Origin: Flavobacteriaceae bacterium
Lineage (GTDB): Bacteria > Bacteroidota > Bacteroidia > Flavobacteriales > Flavobacteriaceae
Direction: 5' to 3'
Length of the DNA: 57,853 nucleotides
NCBI GenBank assembly: GCA_018608765.1
Contig: JABAYY010000064.1
Location: 1-57,853 of the forward strand
The position numbers were made by a program, and so were the translations under genes. This document shows, one piece after another, positions 17,289-25,009 of the stretch (within the stretch, counting starts at the first letter, position 1; the number at the start of each line of letters is the position of its first letter). The notes beneath the pieces were generated by a model that was not told where the DNA came from, did no database searches, and saw nothing but the letters and a program-made list of their open reading frames with translations.

Positions 17289-18908
17289 ATGGCATTACAA
17301 TCAATAAATCCAACGCAAACAAAATCTTGGGCAAAATTAAAAGTTCACTTTGAAGCAGTCAAGGATGCACATATGAAAACATGGTTTGCTGAAAACCCAG
17401 GTCGTGCGGATGAATTCACTATAAATTGGGAAGATTTTTATGTAGATTTTTCAAAAAACAGAATCAATTCTGAAACCATTCTTCTTTTTAAAGAACTGGC
17501 TGAAGAGCTACAACTTAAGGATGCAATTTCAAAATATTTTGAAGGGGATATAATCAACCATACCGAAGGGAGAGCCGTACTTCATACAGCACTTAGAGCC
17601 CCTCAAGACGCCAATGTTTTAGTAGACGGTGAAAATGTGATTCCCGAAATTCACGCAGCAAAAGCTTTAATAAAAAACTTTTCGGAAGCCATTATTAATG
17701 GTTCCAAAAAAGGATACACCAACAAAGCGTTTACTGATATTGTAAACATTGGAATTGGAGGCTCTGATTTAGGGCCTGCCATGGTTGTAGATTCTTTGGC
17801 TTTTTATGGCAACCATCTCACGCCTCATTTTGTGAGTAATGTTGATGGCGATCACGTCAACGAGGTCATAAAGAACCTCAATCCAGAAACCACACTTTTT
17901 GTGATTGTGTCTAAAACATTCACCACTCAAGAAACCCTTTCCAATGCAAATACAATTAGAGAATGGTTTTTACAACATGCCACCCAAGAAGATGTCGCAA
18001 AGCATTTTGTAGCCGTGTCTACCAATACTGCCAAGGTACAAGCCTTTGGAATTGAAGCTTCCAATATTTTCCCAATGTGGGATTGGGTAGGGGGTCGTTT
18101 TTCACTTTGGAGTGCTGTAGGACTAAGCATTAGTTTGGCTGTTGGATACGATCATTTTGAGGCTCTTTTAGAAGGAGCTCATAAAATGGATACGCATTTT
18201 AAAGAGGAAGAATTTGAAAATAATATCCCTACCGTTTTAGCTTTTCTAAGCATCTGGTATAATAATTTCTTTAAAGCAGAAAGTGAGGCGGTCATCCCTT
18301 ACACCCAATATTTAAATCAATTTGCAACCTATCTTCAGCAAGCCATTATGGAAAGTAATGGAAAAAGTATCGACCGATCTGGCAAGCAAGTAGAGTATCA
18401 AACAGGAAATTTGGTTTGGGGAGAGCCAGGCACCAATTCTCAACATGCCTTTTTTCAATTAATTCACCAAGGGACTAAACTAATTCCAGCCGATTTTATT
18501 GGATTTACACAATCCTTACATGGTAATAAGGACCATCAAGACAAACTGATTTCTAACTTTTTCGCACAAACAGAAGCTTTGTTAAATGGAAAAACAGAAG
18601 CTGAGGTACAAGCAGAAGGTACAGCAGAAGAAATCGTTCCTTTTAAAATATTTGAAGGCAACAAACCCACCAACACCATTTTTATTAAGCAACTAACTCC
18701 GGAAAGCTTAGGAAAATTAATTGCGATGTACGAACATAAAATATTTGTTCAAGGAGTGGTTTGGAATGTATTTAGTTATGATCAATTTGGAGTTGAGTTG
18801 GGTAAACAACTAGCGACCAAAATTCTTGATGAAATTAATACAGGTTCAGTCACAAACCATGATGCTTCCACAGTAAATCTTTTAAATCACTACAAGAAGT
18901 ACAGTTAG
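17289..18908 (+). CDS. pgi: Glucose-6-phosphate isomerase
   Basis: Interconverts glucose-6-phosphate and fructose-6-phosphate in glycolysis and gluconeogenesis. The 539-residue protein carries the phosphoglucose isomerase signatures: [14 protein letters not shown] (phosphate-binding region), ISKT-like [29 protein letters not shown], and [19 protein letters not shown] with the catalytic-region His. The C-terminal catalytic Lys lies in the segment [13 protein letters not shown]. Length is that of the E. coli-type enzyme. It probably ends the DUF3108-TDO-M23-pgi operon. Confidence 0.97.
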   Translation: MALQSINPTQTKSWAKLKVHFEAVKDAHMKTWFAENPGRADEFTINWEDFYVDFSKNRINSETILLFKELAEELQLKDAISKYFEGDIINHTEGRAVLHTALRAPQDANVLVDGENVIPEIHAAKALIKNFSEAIINGSKKGYTNKAFTDIVNIGIGGSDLGPAMVVDSLAFYGNHLTPHFVSNVDGDHVNEVIKNLNPETTLFVIVSKTFTTQETLSNANTIREWFLQHATQEDVAKHFVAVSTNTAKVQAFGIEASNIFPMWDWVGGRFSLWSAVGLSISLAVGYDHFEALLEGAHKMDTHFKEEEFENNIPTVLAFLSIWYNNFFKAESEAVIPYTQYLNQFATYLQQAIMESNGKSIDRSGKQVEYQTGNLVWGEPGTNSQHAFFQLIHQGTKLIPADFIGFTQSLHGNKDHQDKLISNFFAQTEALLNGKTEAEVQAEGTAEEIVPFKIFEGNKPTNTIFIKQLTPESLGKLIAMYEHKIFVQGVVWNVFSYDQFGVELGKQLATKILDEINTGSVTNHDASTVNLLNHYKKYS

Positions 18909-18926
18909 AAAATAACTGTTAAATTT

Positions 18927-18957
18927 TTATTAACAATTAGATGTAGATTGTTAATAA
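18927..18957. promoter_or_regulatory. Perfect 11-bp inverted repeat upstream of the first TonB-dependent receptor
   Basis: TTATTAACAAT and ATTGTTAATAA flank a 9-base spacer. No T-run follows, so it is a poor Rho-independent terminator for pgi. Its centre is about 56 bases before the expected transcription start set by the -7 element at 18987, a common activator position. It may be an operator or an mRNA-end hairpin. Confidence 0.5.
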
Positions 18958-18986
18958 TAAGATAACTGCATCCGTCTTTTAATACT

Positions 18987-18994
18987 TACTTTTG
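18987..18994 (+). promoter_or_regulatory. Candidate -7 element (TACTTTTG) for receptor/lipoprotein operon
   Basis: Exact match to TAnnTTTG, 39 bases before the ATG at 19034. No TTG lies at standard -33 spacing, which would fit an activator-dependent promoter given the palindrome just upstream. Confidence 0.5.
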
Positions 18995-19033
18995 TGTTAA
19001 TTAATTTAACTAATTATTAAACACAACTAAAAC

Positions 19034-21583
19034 ATGAAAAAGATTAAACAACTTTTATCTTTGGCCTTGATGGTATGTACGTTATCTGTTGCTGCGCAAA
19101 GCACAATTACAGGTACTGTCGTCGATGGTGGACAGCAAGCACCTTTACCGGGAGCTACTATTGTAGAGAAAGGAACGTCCAATGGCGTATCTTCTGATTT
19201 CGATGGAAACTTTACAATTACTTCTTCAAGTTCAACAGGAGAGATTACAATATCTTATGTTGGCTATGTAACAACAACAATTTCTTTTTCAGGAAATATG
19301 GACCTTGGTTCAGTTTCACTTGAAGCCAGTGAATTAGGCTTAGAAGAAGTTCAGCTTTTTGCTTCTGTTGCAGTAGATAGAAAAACCCCCGTAGCGGTTT
19401 CAACTATTAAAGCGGCTGATATTGAGCTTAAACTTGGAACTCAAGAATTTCCAGAAATCTTAAAATCAACTCCTGGAGTCTATGCTACTAAGTCAGGTGG
19501 TGGTTACGGAGATGGACGTATCAACTTACGTGGATTTAGTTCTGAAAATGTAGGGGTACTTATCAATGGAATTCCAGTGAATGACATGGAAAACGGAAGA
19601 CTTTACTGGTCTAACTGGGCTGGTTTAGGAGATGTTACAAGCTCAATGCAAGTACAAAGAGGTTTAGGAGCTTCAAGAGTTGCTGTACCTTCTATTGGTG
19701 GAACAATCAATATTGTAACTAAAACAACAGATGTTGAAGCTGGTGGATCTGTACGAATGGGAACTGCAAATGACGGGTACCAAAAATATGGAATGACGTA
19801 TTCAACTGGATTAATGGATAATGGTTTTGCTGCTACAGTATCCCTTGCTAAAATCTTTGGAGATGGATATGTAGACGGAACTGAATTTGATGGTTTCAAT
19901 TACTTCGTTAACTTGTCTAAGCAAATAAATGACAATCATAAACTTTCATTCACCGCTTTTGGAGCAAAACAAACGCATGGTCAACGTTACAACAGACGTA
20001 CCATCGCTCAAAACAGAGCTACTGAACAAGGGGGGAAACGATTCAACCCAGACTGGGGAATCAGAAATGGAGAAGTAGAACACTTATCTTATAACTTTTA
20101 CCACAAACCACAAATATCTTTAAACCACTATTGGGATGTTAATGACAACACTTCAGTATCAACAGCACTTTATGCTTCATTTGGAAATGGTGGAGGAAGA
20201 AGACAACGTGGATCTAAATTTTATGATGACAGCTACCGTTTAGGAGATGTAGATCAACCAATTGATTTTGATCAAATCGCACAAGAAAACAAAGATAGAG
20301 GCGCACTTGGATCTTCAGACATCTTTGCAGCTTCTAGAAACTCACACAACTGGTACGGATTATTATCAACGTTAAAAACAAACCTTTCTGATGATTTAGT
20401 ACTTTCAGGTGGTATTGATGCACGTTACTATGTAGGGTCTCACTGGTATGAAGTTGCAGATCTTTTAGGAGGTCAGTTTTATATCAACGAAAGTGATGAT
20501 GAAAACACGTTTGGACAAGCTTTAAAAGTGGGCGATCGTTTTAATAAAGATTATGACGGTAAAGTAGTGAGAGGCGGTCTTTTTGCACAAGCAGAATACT
20601 CGCCAAGTACTGATTTATCAATCTTCGTTGCAACTGCGGTATCTAATACCACATACAGTAAAGAAGAATTTATGTATTATGCTCCTACCGATCCAGCACG
20701 TGAATCAGATAAAGTTGATTTCCTTGGATACAGTGTTAAAGGGGGTGCAAACTACAACATCGATGACACAAACAATGTGTTTGTGAATATTGGATACTTT
20801 TCAAAAGCACCTTTCTTAGACGGAAATGTTTTCCAAAGTGACAGTTCAACGAAATTCAATGAAGAAGCATTAAACGAAAAAGTATTCAGTGCAGAACTAG
20901 GATATGGAGTTAGAGGAGATAAATTTTCAGCAAATGTGAATGTGTATTACACAACTTGGATTGATAAATCTTTAACTGGAAGCGTCTTTGATCCAGACAA
21001 TCAAGGAGAACGTATCAACTACAACATCGCTGGCCTTGATGCTTTACATACAGGTGTAGAGGTTGATTTTGTTTATAAAGCTACAGATGCAATTACGTTG
21101 ACAGGGATGGCTTCTTTAGGAAACTGGAATTGGAAAAATGATGCTAGTGGTAGTTTATTTGATGAAGGTGGACAACTTATTGAGTCGATCAATGTATTTG
21201 CAAAAGATTTAAAAGTATCTGATGCTGCACAAACAACTTTTGCTTTGGGATCTAAATTTAAGTTGATGGAAAAAACATCACTTTATATTGATTATAACTA
21301 TGCGGGAGACTTATATGCAAGTTACAGAATTACCGACAGAAATGATGAAACTAACAGATCAGATTCATGGGAATTACCAGCTTATGGTTTATTGGATATG
21401 GGCTTAAACCACGGATTTAGTTTTGGTCAGTTTGACGCATCATTATCAGCGAGAATGAACAATGTTTTGAATACGGAATATATTTCAGATGCGCGTGATG
21501 GTACTGGCTCAACAGCTCAAACAGCTGGGGTTTATTACGGAGCAGGAAGAACATTCAGTCTTGGATTAAAAATTAATTTCTAA
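19034..21583 (+). CDS. TonB-dependent outer-membrane receptor with CarboxypepD_reg N terminus
   Basis: Outer-membrane active transporter powered by the TonB-ExbBD system. Order in the 849-residue protein: signal peptide (1-21, ending VAAQ), a carboxypeptidase regulatory-like beta domain (about 23-105, GTVVDGGQQAPLPGATIVEKG), plug (about 115-230, RINLRGFSSENVGVLINGIP and YWSNWAGLGDVTSS), then a 22-strand-type barrel ending in SLGLKINF with the terminal aromatic residue. It lacks a SusD partner; instead a lipoprotein gene follows 11 bases later. It shares the 'MENGRLYWSNW' type of plug with the second receptor at 25010. Substrate unknown. Confidence 0.93.
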   Translation: MKKIKQLLSLALMVCTLSVAAQSTITGTVVDGGQQAPLPGATIVEKGTSNGVSSDFDGNFTITSSSSTGEITISYVGYVTTTISFSGNMDLGSVSLEASELGLEEVQLFASVAVDRKTPVAVSTIKAADIELKLGTQEFPEILKSTPGVYATKSGGGYGDGRINLRGFSSENVGVLINGIPVNDMENGRLYWSNWAGLGDVTSSMQVQRGLGASRVAVPSIGGTINIVTKTTDVEAGGSVRMGTANDGYQKYGMTYSTGLMDNGFAATVSLAKIFGDGYVDGTEFDGFNYFVNLSKQINDNHKLSFTAFGAKQTHGQRYNRRTIAQNRATEQGGKRFNPDWGIRNGEVEHLSYNFYHKPQISLNHYWDVNDNTSVSTALYASFGNGGGRRQRGSKFYDDSYRLGDVDQPIDFDQIAQENKDRGALGSSDIFAASRNSHNWYGLLSTLKTNLSDDLVLSGGIDARYYVGSHWYEVADLLGGQFYINESDDENTFGQALKVGDRFNKDYDGKVVRGGLFAQAEYSPSTDLSIFVATAVSNTTYSKEEFMYYAPTDPARESDKVDFLGYSVKGGANYNIDDTNNVFVNIGYFSKAPFLDGNVFQSDSSTKFNEEALNEKVFSAELGYGVRGDKFSANVNVYYTTWIDKSLTGSVFDPDNQGERINYNIAGLDALHTGVEVDFVYKATDAITLTGMASLGNWNWKNDASGSLFDEGGQLIESINVFAKDLKVSDAAQTTFALGSKFKLMEKTSLYIDYNYAGDLYASYRITDRNDETNRSDSWELPAYGLLDMGLNHGFSFGQFDASLSARMNNVLNTEYISDARDGTGSTAQTAGVYYGAGRTFSLGLKINF

Positions 21584-21594
21584 AAAATAAGAAA

Positions 21595-23250
21595 ATGAAA
21601 AAAATAATTTATTTATTGACACTTTCGGCGTTCGTGTTTACAGCATGTGCCCCGAATGAAGACATCAATGCAGAGATTGATGCACAAGACAACCCTATCG
21701 TAGGGGACGCAACATATACCTTTACAGACGAAGATTATGAAGCTTTAGAATTAGGTTTCGGTTCTTTTTCATCGGTTGATGATGCTAAAACAATGATCGC
21801 ACCTTACTTACAAACGATCGCTCCCTTTCAGTATTGGGGCAATGGATCTTCGGTAACAGTAAACTATGAGCTTTATGTAGGTTCAGCGGATGGTGTAAGT
21901 GATTACACGTACGCGGATTCTTATGAATTCTCAAATGCGGATTACGCTGCAACTGGAAGTAATGCCTTTGGTTTCTATCCAAATGTAGATCCTAATGATG
22001 AAATTCCTGCCGTTCTTGATGCACAAATCATGGATGCGACTGAAGGACAAATTCTTTTGGTTGAATACGACCAATACATTGACACACCAGATGTTGGTCT
22101 AACAAATTTATACCAAGCATCATTCCCAGCAAATTTTGATGATTTCGAACTTATTGATGCTTCTGGATCTCTTGACGCTTGGACAACAGGATCAAGTAAT
22201 GTTCAAGGATCTGGTTTTTCTTCAGGCGCTCAGGCGAATGAAGAATGGTTGATTTCGCCAGAAGTAGATTTATCAGACGGGTCTGATTTATTATTCCAGA
22301 TTACACAAGAAATTGATTTTCTGGGTGATGAGAGTTTAATTGATATTTTAATTGCAACCGATTACATAGAGGGTGGAGATGTTGCATCAGCAACATGGAC
22401 TGCATTGAGTTTTGATAAAACAATCTACGGTAGTATGACTACATCTGAAGATTTTGATTTTTCTGCTTATGATGGAGAAACTATTCATATCGCTCTTAAA
22501 TACAGCTCTACAGATTCAGATTCTCCAAGGTGGAGAGTTCAAGACTTTGCTGTAAAAGCAATTGGAATTTCTGGTGATGCTGTAAGTTACGGAACGTATT
22601 ATATGTATTCTGGTGGTGCTTGGGAATTAGCAGAAAATGTATACTATTTAAGTTCAGCGGATTTTGATTCTATGGGCGAAGGTTCTGGAGAGCCAGGGAG
22701 ATTTGACAATTTCTCAAGTTCTGTTTCTCCAAATAGTTATCTTCCTGCATTTTTAGCCATCAACTTCCCTTACGGACAAGAAGAAGAAGAGCTAATTGTA
22801 ACGTACGCTTATTACTCAAGTTCAAGTGGAGCACAAGTAAGAGGAAACCTTTACACTTTTACGGATGGCGCATGGATGGCACACCAGTCAACCATTTCTA
22901 CATCTCTTCAGTTTGGTCATGACGGAACGCAATGGGTACCAGATAATACTATTAGATACACGTTGGTAGATTCAGATTATGATGTAGTAGCGAGCACGCT
23001 TTTAACTACAGCAGGTTTTGAAGATGCTGCAGGTAACTTAGATAACTACGGTAACTTTAATAGAACAGGCGGAGGTTCTAGTTGGAGTGATGAAATGATG
23101 TTCACTGCAATGGGTGTTATGTTAGATAACTTAGACCCATCTGCTGCGGACGGTCAAAAATACATTACAACCTATAATATTTATGACGGTTCTAGTGGAA
23201 CTGAAGATCGCTCTCTTATCAAAGAAGCGGGTGTTTGGATTCAAAACTAA
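21595..23250 (+). CDS. Surface lipoprotein with central choice-of-anchor J module
   Basis: A 551-residue lipoprotein (signal 1-16, lipobox FTAC, C17) followed by acidic residues. The central part (about 180-323) has the choice-of-anchor J/MAM-like pattern: WTTGSSNVQGSGFSSG, EEWLISPEVDLSDG, and a closing strand near FAVKAIG. The N-terminal (about 40-115) and C-terminal (about 335-420) parts resemble each other: an aromatic xFxxxDxDxx segment, then a loop rich in F/S, then SYLPAFL- or APYLQTI-like helices, suggesting a duplicated domain flanking the anchor-J core. It is the partner of the upstream receptor and precedes a strong terminator. No enzymatic motif was recognised. Confidence 0.8.
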   Translation: MKKIIYLLTLSAFVFTACAPNEDINAEIDAQDNPIVGDATYTFTDEDYEALELGFGSFSSVDDAKTMIAPYLQTIAPFQYWGNGSSVTVNYELYVGSADGVSDYTYADSYEFSNADYAATGSNAFGFYPNVDPNDEIPAVLDAQIMDATEGQILLVEYDQYIDTPDVGLTNLYQASFPANFDDFELIDASGSLDAWTTGSSNVQGSGFSSGAQANEEWLISPEVDLSDGSDLLFQITQEIDFLGDESLIDILIATDYIEGGDVASATWTALSFDKTIYGSMTTSEDFDFSAYDGETIHIALKYSSTDSDSPRWRVQDFAVKAIGISGDAVSYGTYYMYSGGAWELAENVYYLSSADFDSMGEGSGEPGRFDNFSSSVSPNSYLPAFLAINFPYGQEEEELIVTYAYYSSSSGAQVRGNLYTFTDGAWMAHQSTISTSLQFGHDGTQWVPDNTIRYTLVDSDYDVVASTLLTTAGFEDAAGNLDNYGNFNRTGGGSSWSDEMMFTAMGVMLDNLDPSAADGQKYITTYNIYDGSSGTEDRSLIKEAGVWIQN

Positions 23251-23270
23251 ATCCAAATAAAATACAATTA

Positions 23271-23297
23271 AAACCCTCACTTAGTGAGGGTTTTTTT
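23271..23297 (+). terminator. Rho-independent terminator after receptor/lipoprotein operon
   Basis: AACCCTCAC-TTA-GTGAGGGTT stem-loop followed by seven T. It begins 21 bases after the lipoprotein stop. Confidence 0.88.
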
Positions 23298-23313
23298 ATG
23301 CCTAAAATTCTTG

Positions 23314-23321
23314 TACTTTTG
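23314..23321 (+). promoter_or_regulatory. Candidate -7 element (TACTTTTG)
   Basis: Exact TAnnTTTG match 23 bases before the ATG of the membrane gene at 23345 and just after the terminator of the previous operon. No clear -33 box. Confidence 0.45.
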
Positions 23322-23344
23322 TAGAAACTTATAAACCATATACC

Positions 23345-23776
23345 ATGATAAAAATAATACATTCCTATTGGGCTTATTTAGTACTTCTGGTACTTCTATT
23401 GGCGGTCTTTAAATCTCTTACAGGTTACTTTGGAAAAAAAGACTATGATGCAAAAGCATTTCGAGTCTCACTATTTACATTGATTGTTTCTCACATTCAA
23501 TTGCTTATTGGACTGTTATTATACTTTACTTCTGAGCGTTTTGGTTTGTGGAGTGACTTAGGGGTAGGAGAGGTTATGAAGAATTCGAATATACGCTTGT
23601 ATCTTGTAGAACATCCAACCATTAATATTTTAGCCGTTGCCTTGATTACCATAGGCTACTCCAAGCATAAGAAAAAATTAATCTCGGGACCTAAATACAA
23701 AACCATCGCGATTTTTTATACCATCGCCTTAATTTTGATTTTATCTAGAATTCCATGGAATGTTTGGCCAAACTAA
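23345..23776 (+). CDS. Four-helix membrane protein, cytochrome-like conserved family
   Basis: A 143-residue protein with four membrane segments (about 7-25, 41-63, 90-107 and 121-138). Three histidines lie at or near membrane boundaries (HSYWAYL at the N terminus, SHIQLLIG in helix 2, EHPTINILA before helix 3), spaced as in small b-type cytochromes, but heme binding is only suggested. I recall similar flavobacterial proteins annotated as hypothetical or 'cytochrome B'. Single-gene unit with its own promoter element and terminator. Confidence 0.75.
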   Translation: MIKIIHSYWAYLVLLVLLLAVFKSLTGYFGKKDYDAKAFRVSLFTLIVSHIQLLIGLLLYFTSERFGLWSDLGVGEVMKNSNIRLYLVEHPTINILAVALITIGYSKHKKKLISGPKYKTIAIFYTIALILILSRIPWNVWPN

Positions 23777-23787
23777 CACCTATAAAA

Positions 23788-23813
23788 AAAGCAGCCTATT
23801 GGCTGCTTTTTTT
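23788..23813. terminator. Bidirectional terminator between convergent genes
   Basis: AGCAGCC-TATT-GGCTGCT stem with an A-run on the left and a T-run on the right, so it can stop transcription of the membrane gene (+) and of the endonuclease-fold gene (-), which converge here. Confidence 0.85.
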
Positions 23814-23833
23814 ATGAATATAGGAAAATAGAT

Positions 23834-24910
23834 TTACTCCACTTCCTTGATAACGTGTACATATACTGGAAAGTGATCGCTGTAGCCTCCTGTAAACCCT
23901 CCATACGAAAAGCTTCTAAACGGATACCCTTTATAACGTCCTTTTTTGCTTATTAGGAATTGCTTGTTAAAGATGCCCGCCTTATAAAATCTAAAGGAAG
24001 AAAAATCTTCTTCTAGTAAAGGCTGCGTCACTAAAATTTGATCAAACAAACTCCAGGCGTCTCTGTAGGCATTGGACCCTAAGCCTGCCTTAAAAAAGCC
24101 TTCCATTGGATTGTACAATCCTTTGAGTCCAACCGATTCTTTGTTCTTTTTGGACTTGAGTACTTTCTTGAAACTTGCGTTTGTAGGGTTGTCATTAAAA
24201 TCGCCCATTGTGAATATTTTTGCATACGGATCATTCGCTTGTAAAGAGTCAATCAAACGCTTGTTAAGGGTAGCGGCTGCCACACGTTTCGAACGACTTT
24301 TGGCTTCACCACCACTTCGGGATGGCCAGTGATTTACAATTACATGAATCAGATCGCCTTCTAAATAACCACTCACCAACAATTGATCTCTTGTGTGATC
24401 GGGTTTACCTCTCTTTTCATCATATAGCTTTAATTCATGTGCGCTAGTACTTACAGGAACAAACAATGCTTTTTGATACATTAGAGCCACATCAATACTT
24501 CGTTCGTCTGGGGATTCAAAATGTACAATCCCATAATCTTTAGATATTAAAGTTGGGTCGTTTGCTAAGTCTTCAACAACATTTCGGTTTTCTACTTCAC
24601 AGATTCCAATAATGGCGGGCGTGTTTTTTGAAACGTCAGCACCAATTTGAGAAATTACACGGGCCATGTTCTTCACCTTCTTGTTATACACCTCTTGACG
24701 GTTAAACTTTAGCTCCATGATTGGGCTTCTCTCGTCAAATTTATTGGGGTCATTGATGGTATCAAATAGGTTTTCTACATTATAAAATGCAATGGTATGC
24801 ACTTTAAACTTCCGTTTGTTTTGTGCTTCCGCAGAAATGCTAAACAATGCAGCTACAAAAAATGTAAAAAAATAAATTTTAATATTCCTCAGATAAGATA
24901 CGTGTGTCAT
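23834..24910 (-). CDS. Secreted endonuclease/exonuclease/phosphatase (DNase I-fold) protein
   Basis: A 358-residue protein with an N-terminal signal peptide (about 1-30, cleavage after AEAQ) and a complete DNase I-like fold signature: YNVENLFD (N44, E46), GICEVENR (E105), NHWPSRSGG (H194), MGDFND (D237, N239) and SDHFPV (D345, H346). The family cleaves phosphodiester bonds in DNA/RNA or removes phosphate from lipids and sugars. It lacks a lipobox and a T9SS C-terminal domain, so it is probably periplasmic. It is flanked by the two TonB-dependent receptor/lipoprotein pairs, and is divergent from the second. Confidence 0.88.
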   Translation of the reverse strand: MTHVSYLRNIKIYFFTFFVAALFSISAEAQNKRKFKVHTIAFYNVENLFDTINDPNKFDERSPIMELKFNRQEVYNKKVKNMARVISQIGADVSKNTPAIIGICEVENRNVVEDLANDPTLISKDYGIVHFESPDERSIDVALMYQKALFVPVSTSAHELKLYDEKRGKPDHTRDQLLVSGYLEGDLIHVIVNHWPSRSGGEAKSRSKRVAAATLNKRLIDSLQANDPYAKIFTMGDFNDNPTNASFKKVLKSKKNKESVGLKGLYNPMEGFFKAGLGSNAYRDAWSLFDQILVTQPLLEEDFSSFRFYKAGIFNKQFLISKKGRYKGYPFRSFSYGGFTGGYSDHFPVYVHVIKEVE

Positions 24911-24965
24911 AAAATGTTGTGTATAATTACTTCACCCAAAAGTATAAATTTTAAAATCAATAATG

Positions 24966-24973
24966 TAAATTTG
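24966..24973 (+). promoter_or_regulatory. Candidate -7 element (TAAATTTG) for second receptor operon
   Basis: Exact TAnnTTTG match 36 bases before the ATG at 25010, in the 99-base divergent region shared with the DNase I-fold gene. No TTG at standard -33 spacing. Confidence 0.5.
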
Positions 24974-25009
24974 TGAAACAATTATTAACAAACAAATTCA
25001 AAAACCAAA

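Noticed and set aside
18927-18957. Inverted repeat as a Rho-independent terminator of pgi
   Set aside because: It is AT-rich and not followed by a T-run; other terminators in this window have GC-rich stems and clear T-runs. Kept as possible but less likely.
19034-23250. Receptor/lipoprotein pair as a SusC/SusD glycan-uptake system
   Set aside because: The lipoprotein has an anchor-J module and duplicated flanking domains but no SusD-like TPR helices, and no glycoside hydrolase is nearby.
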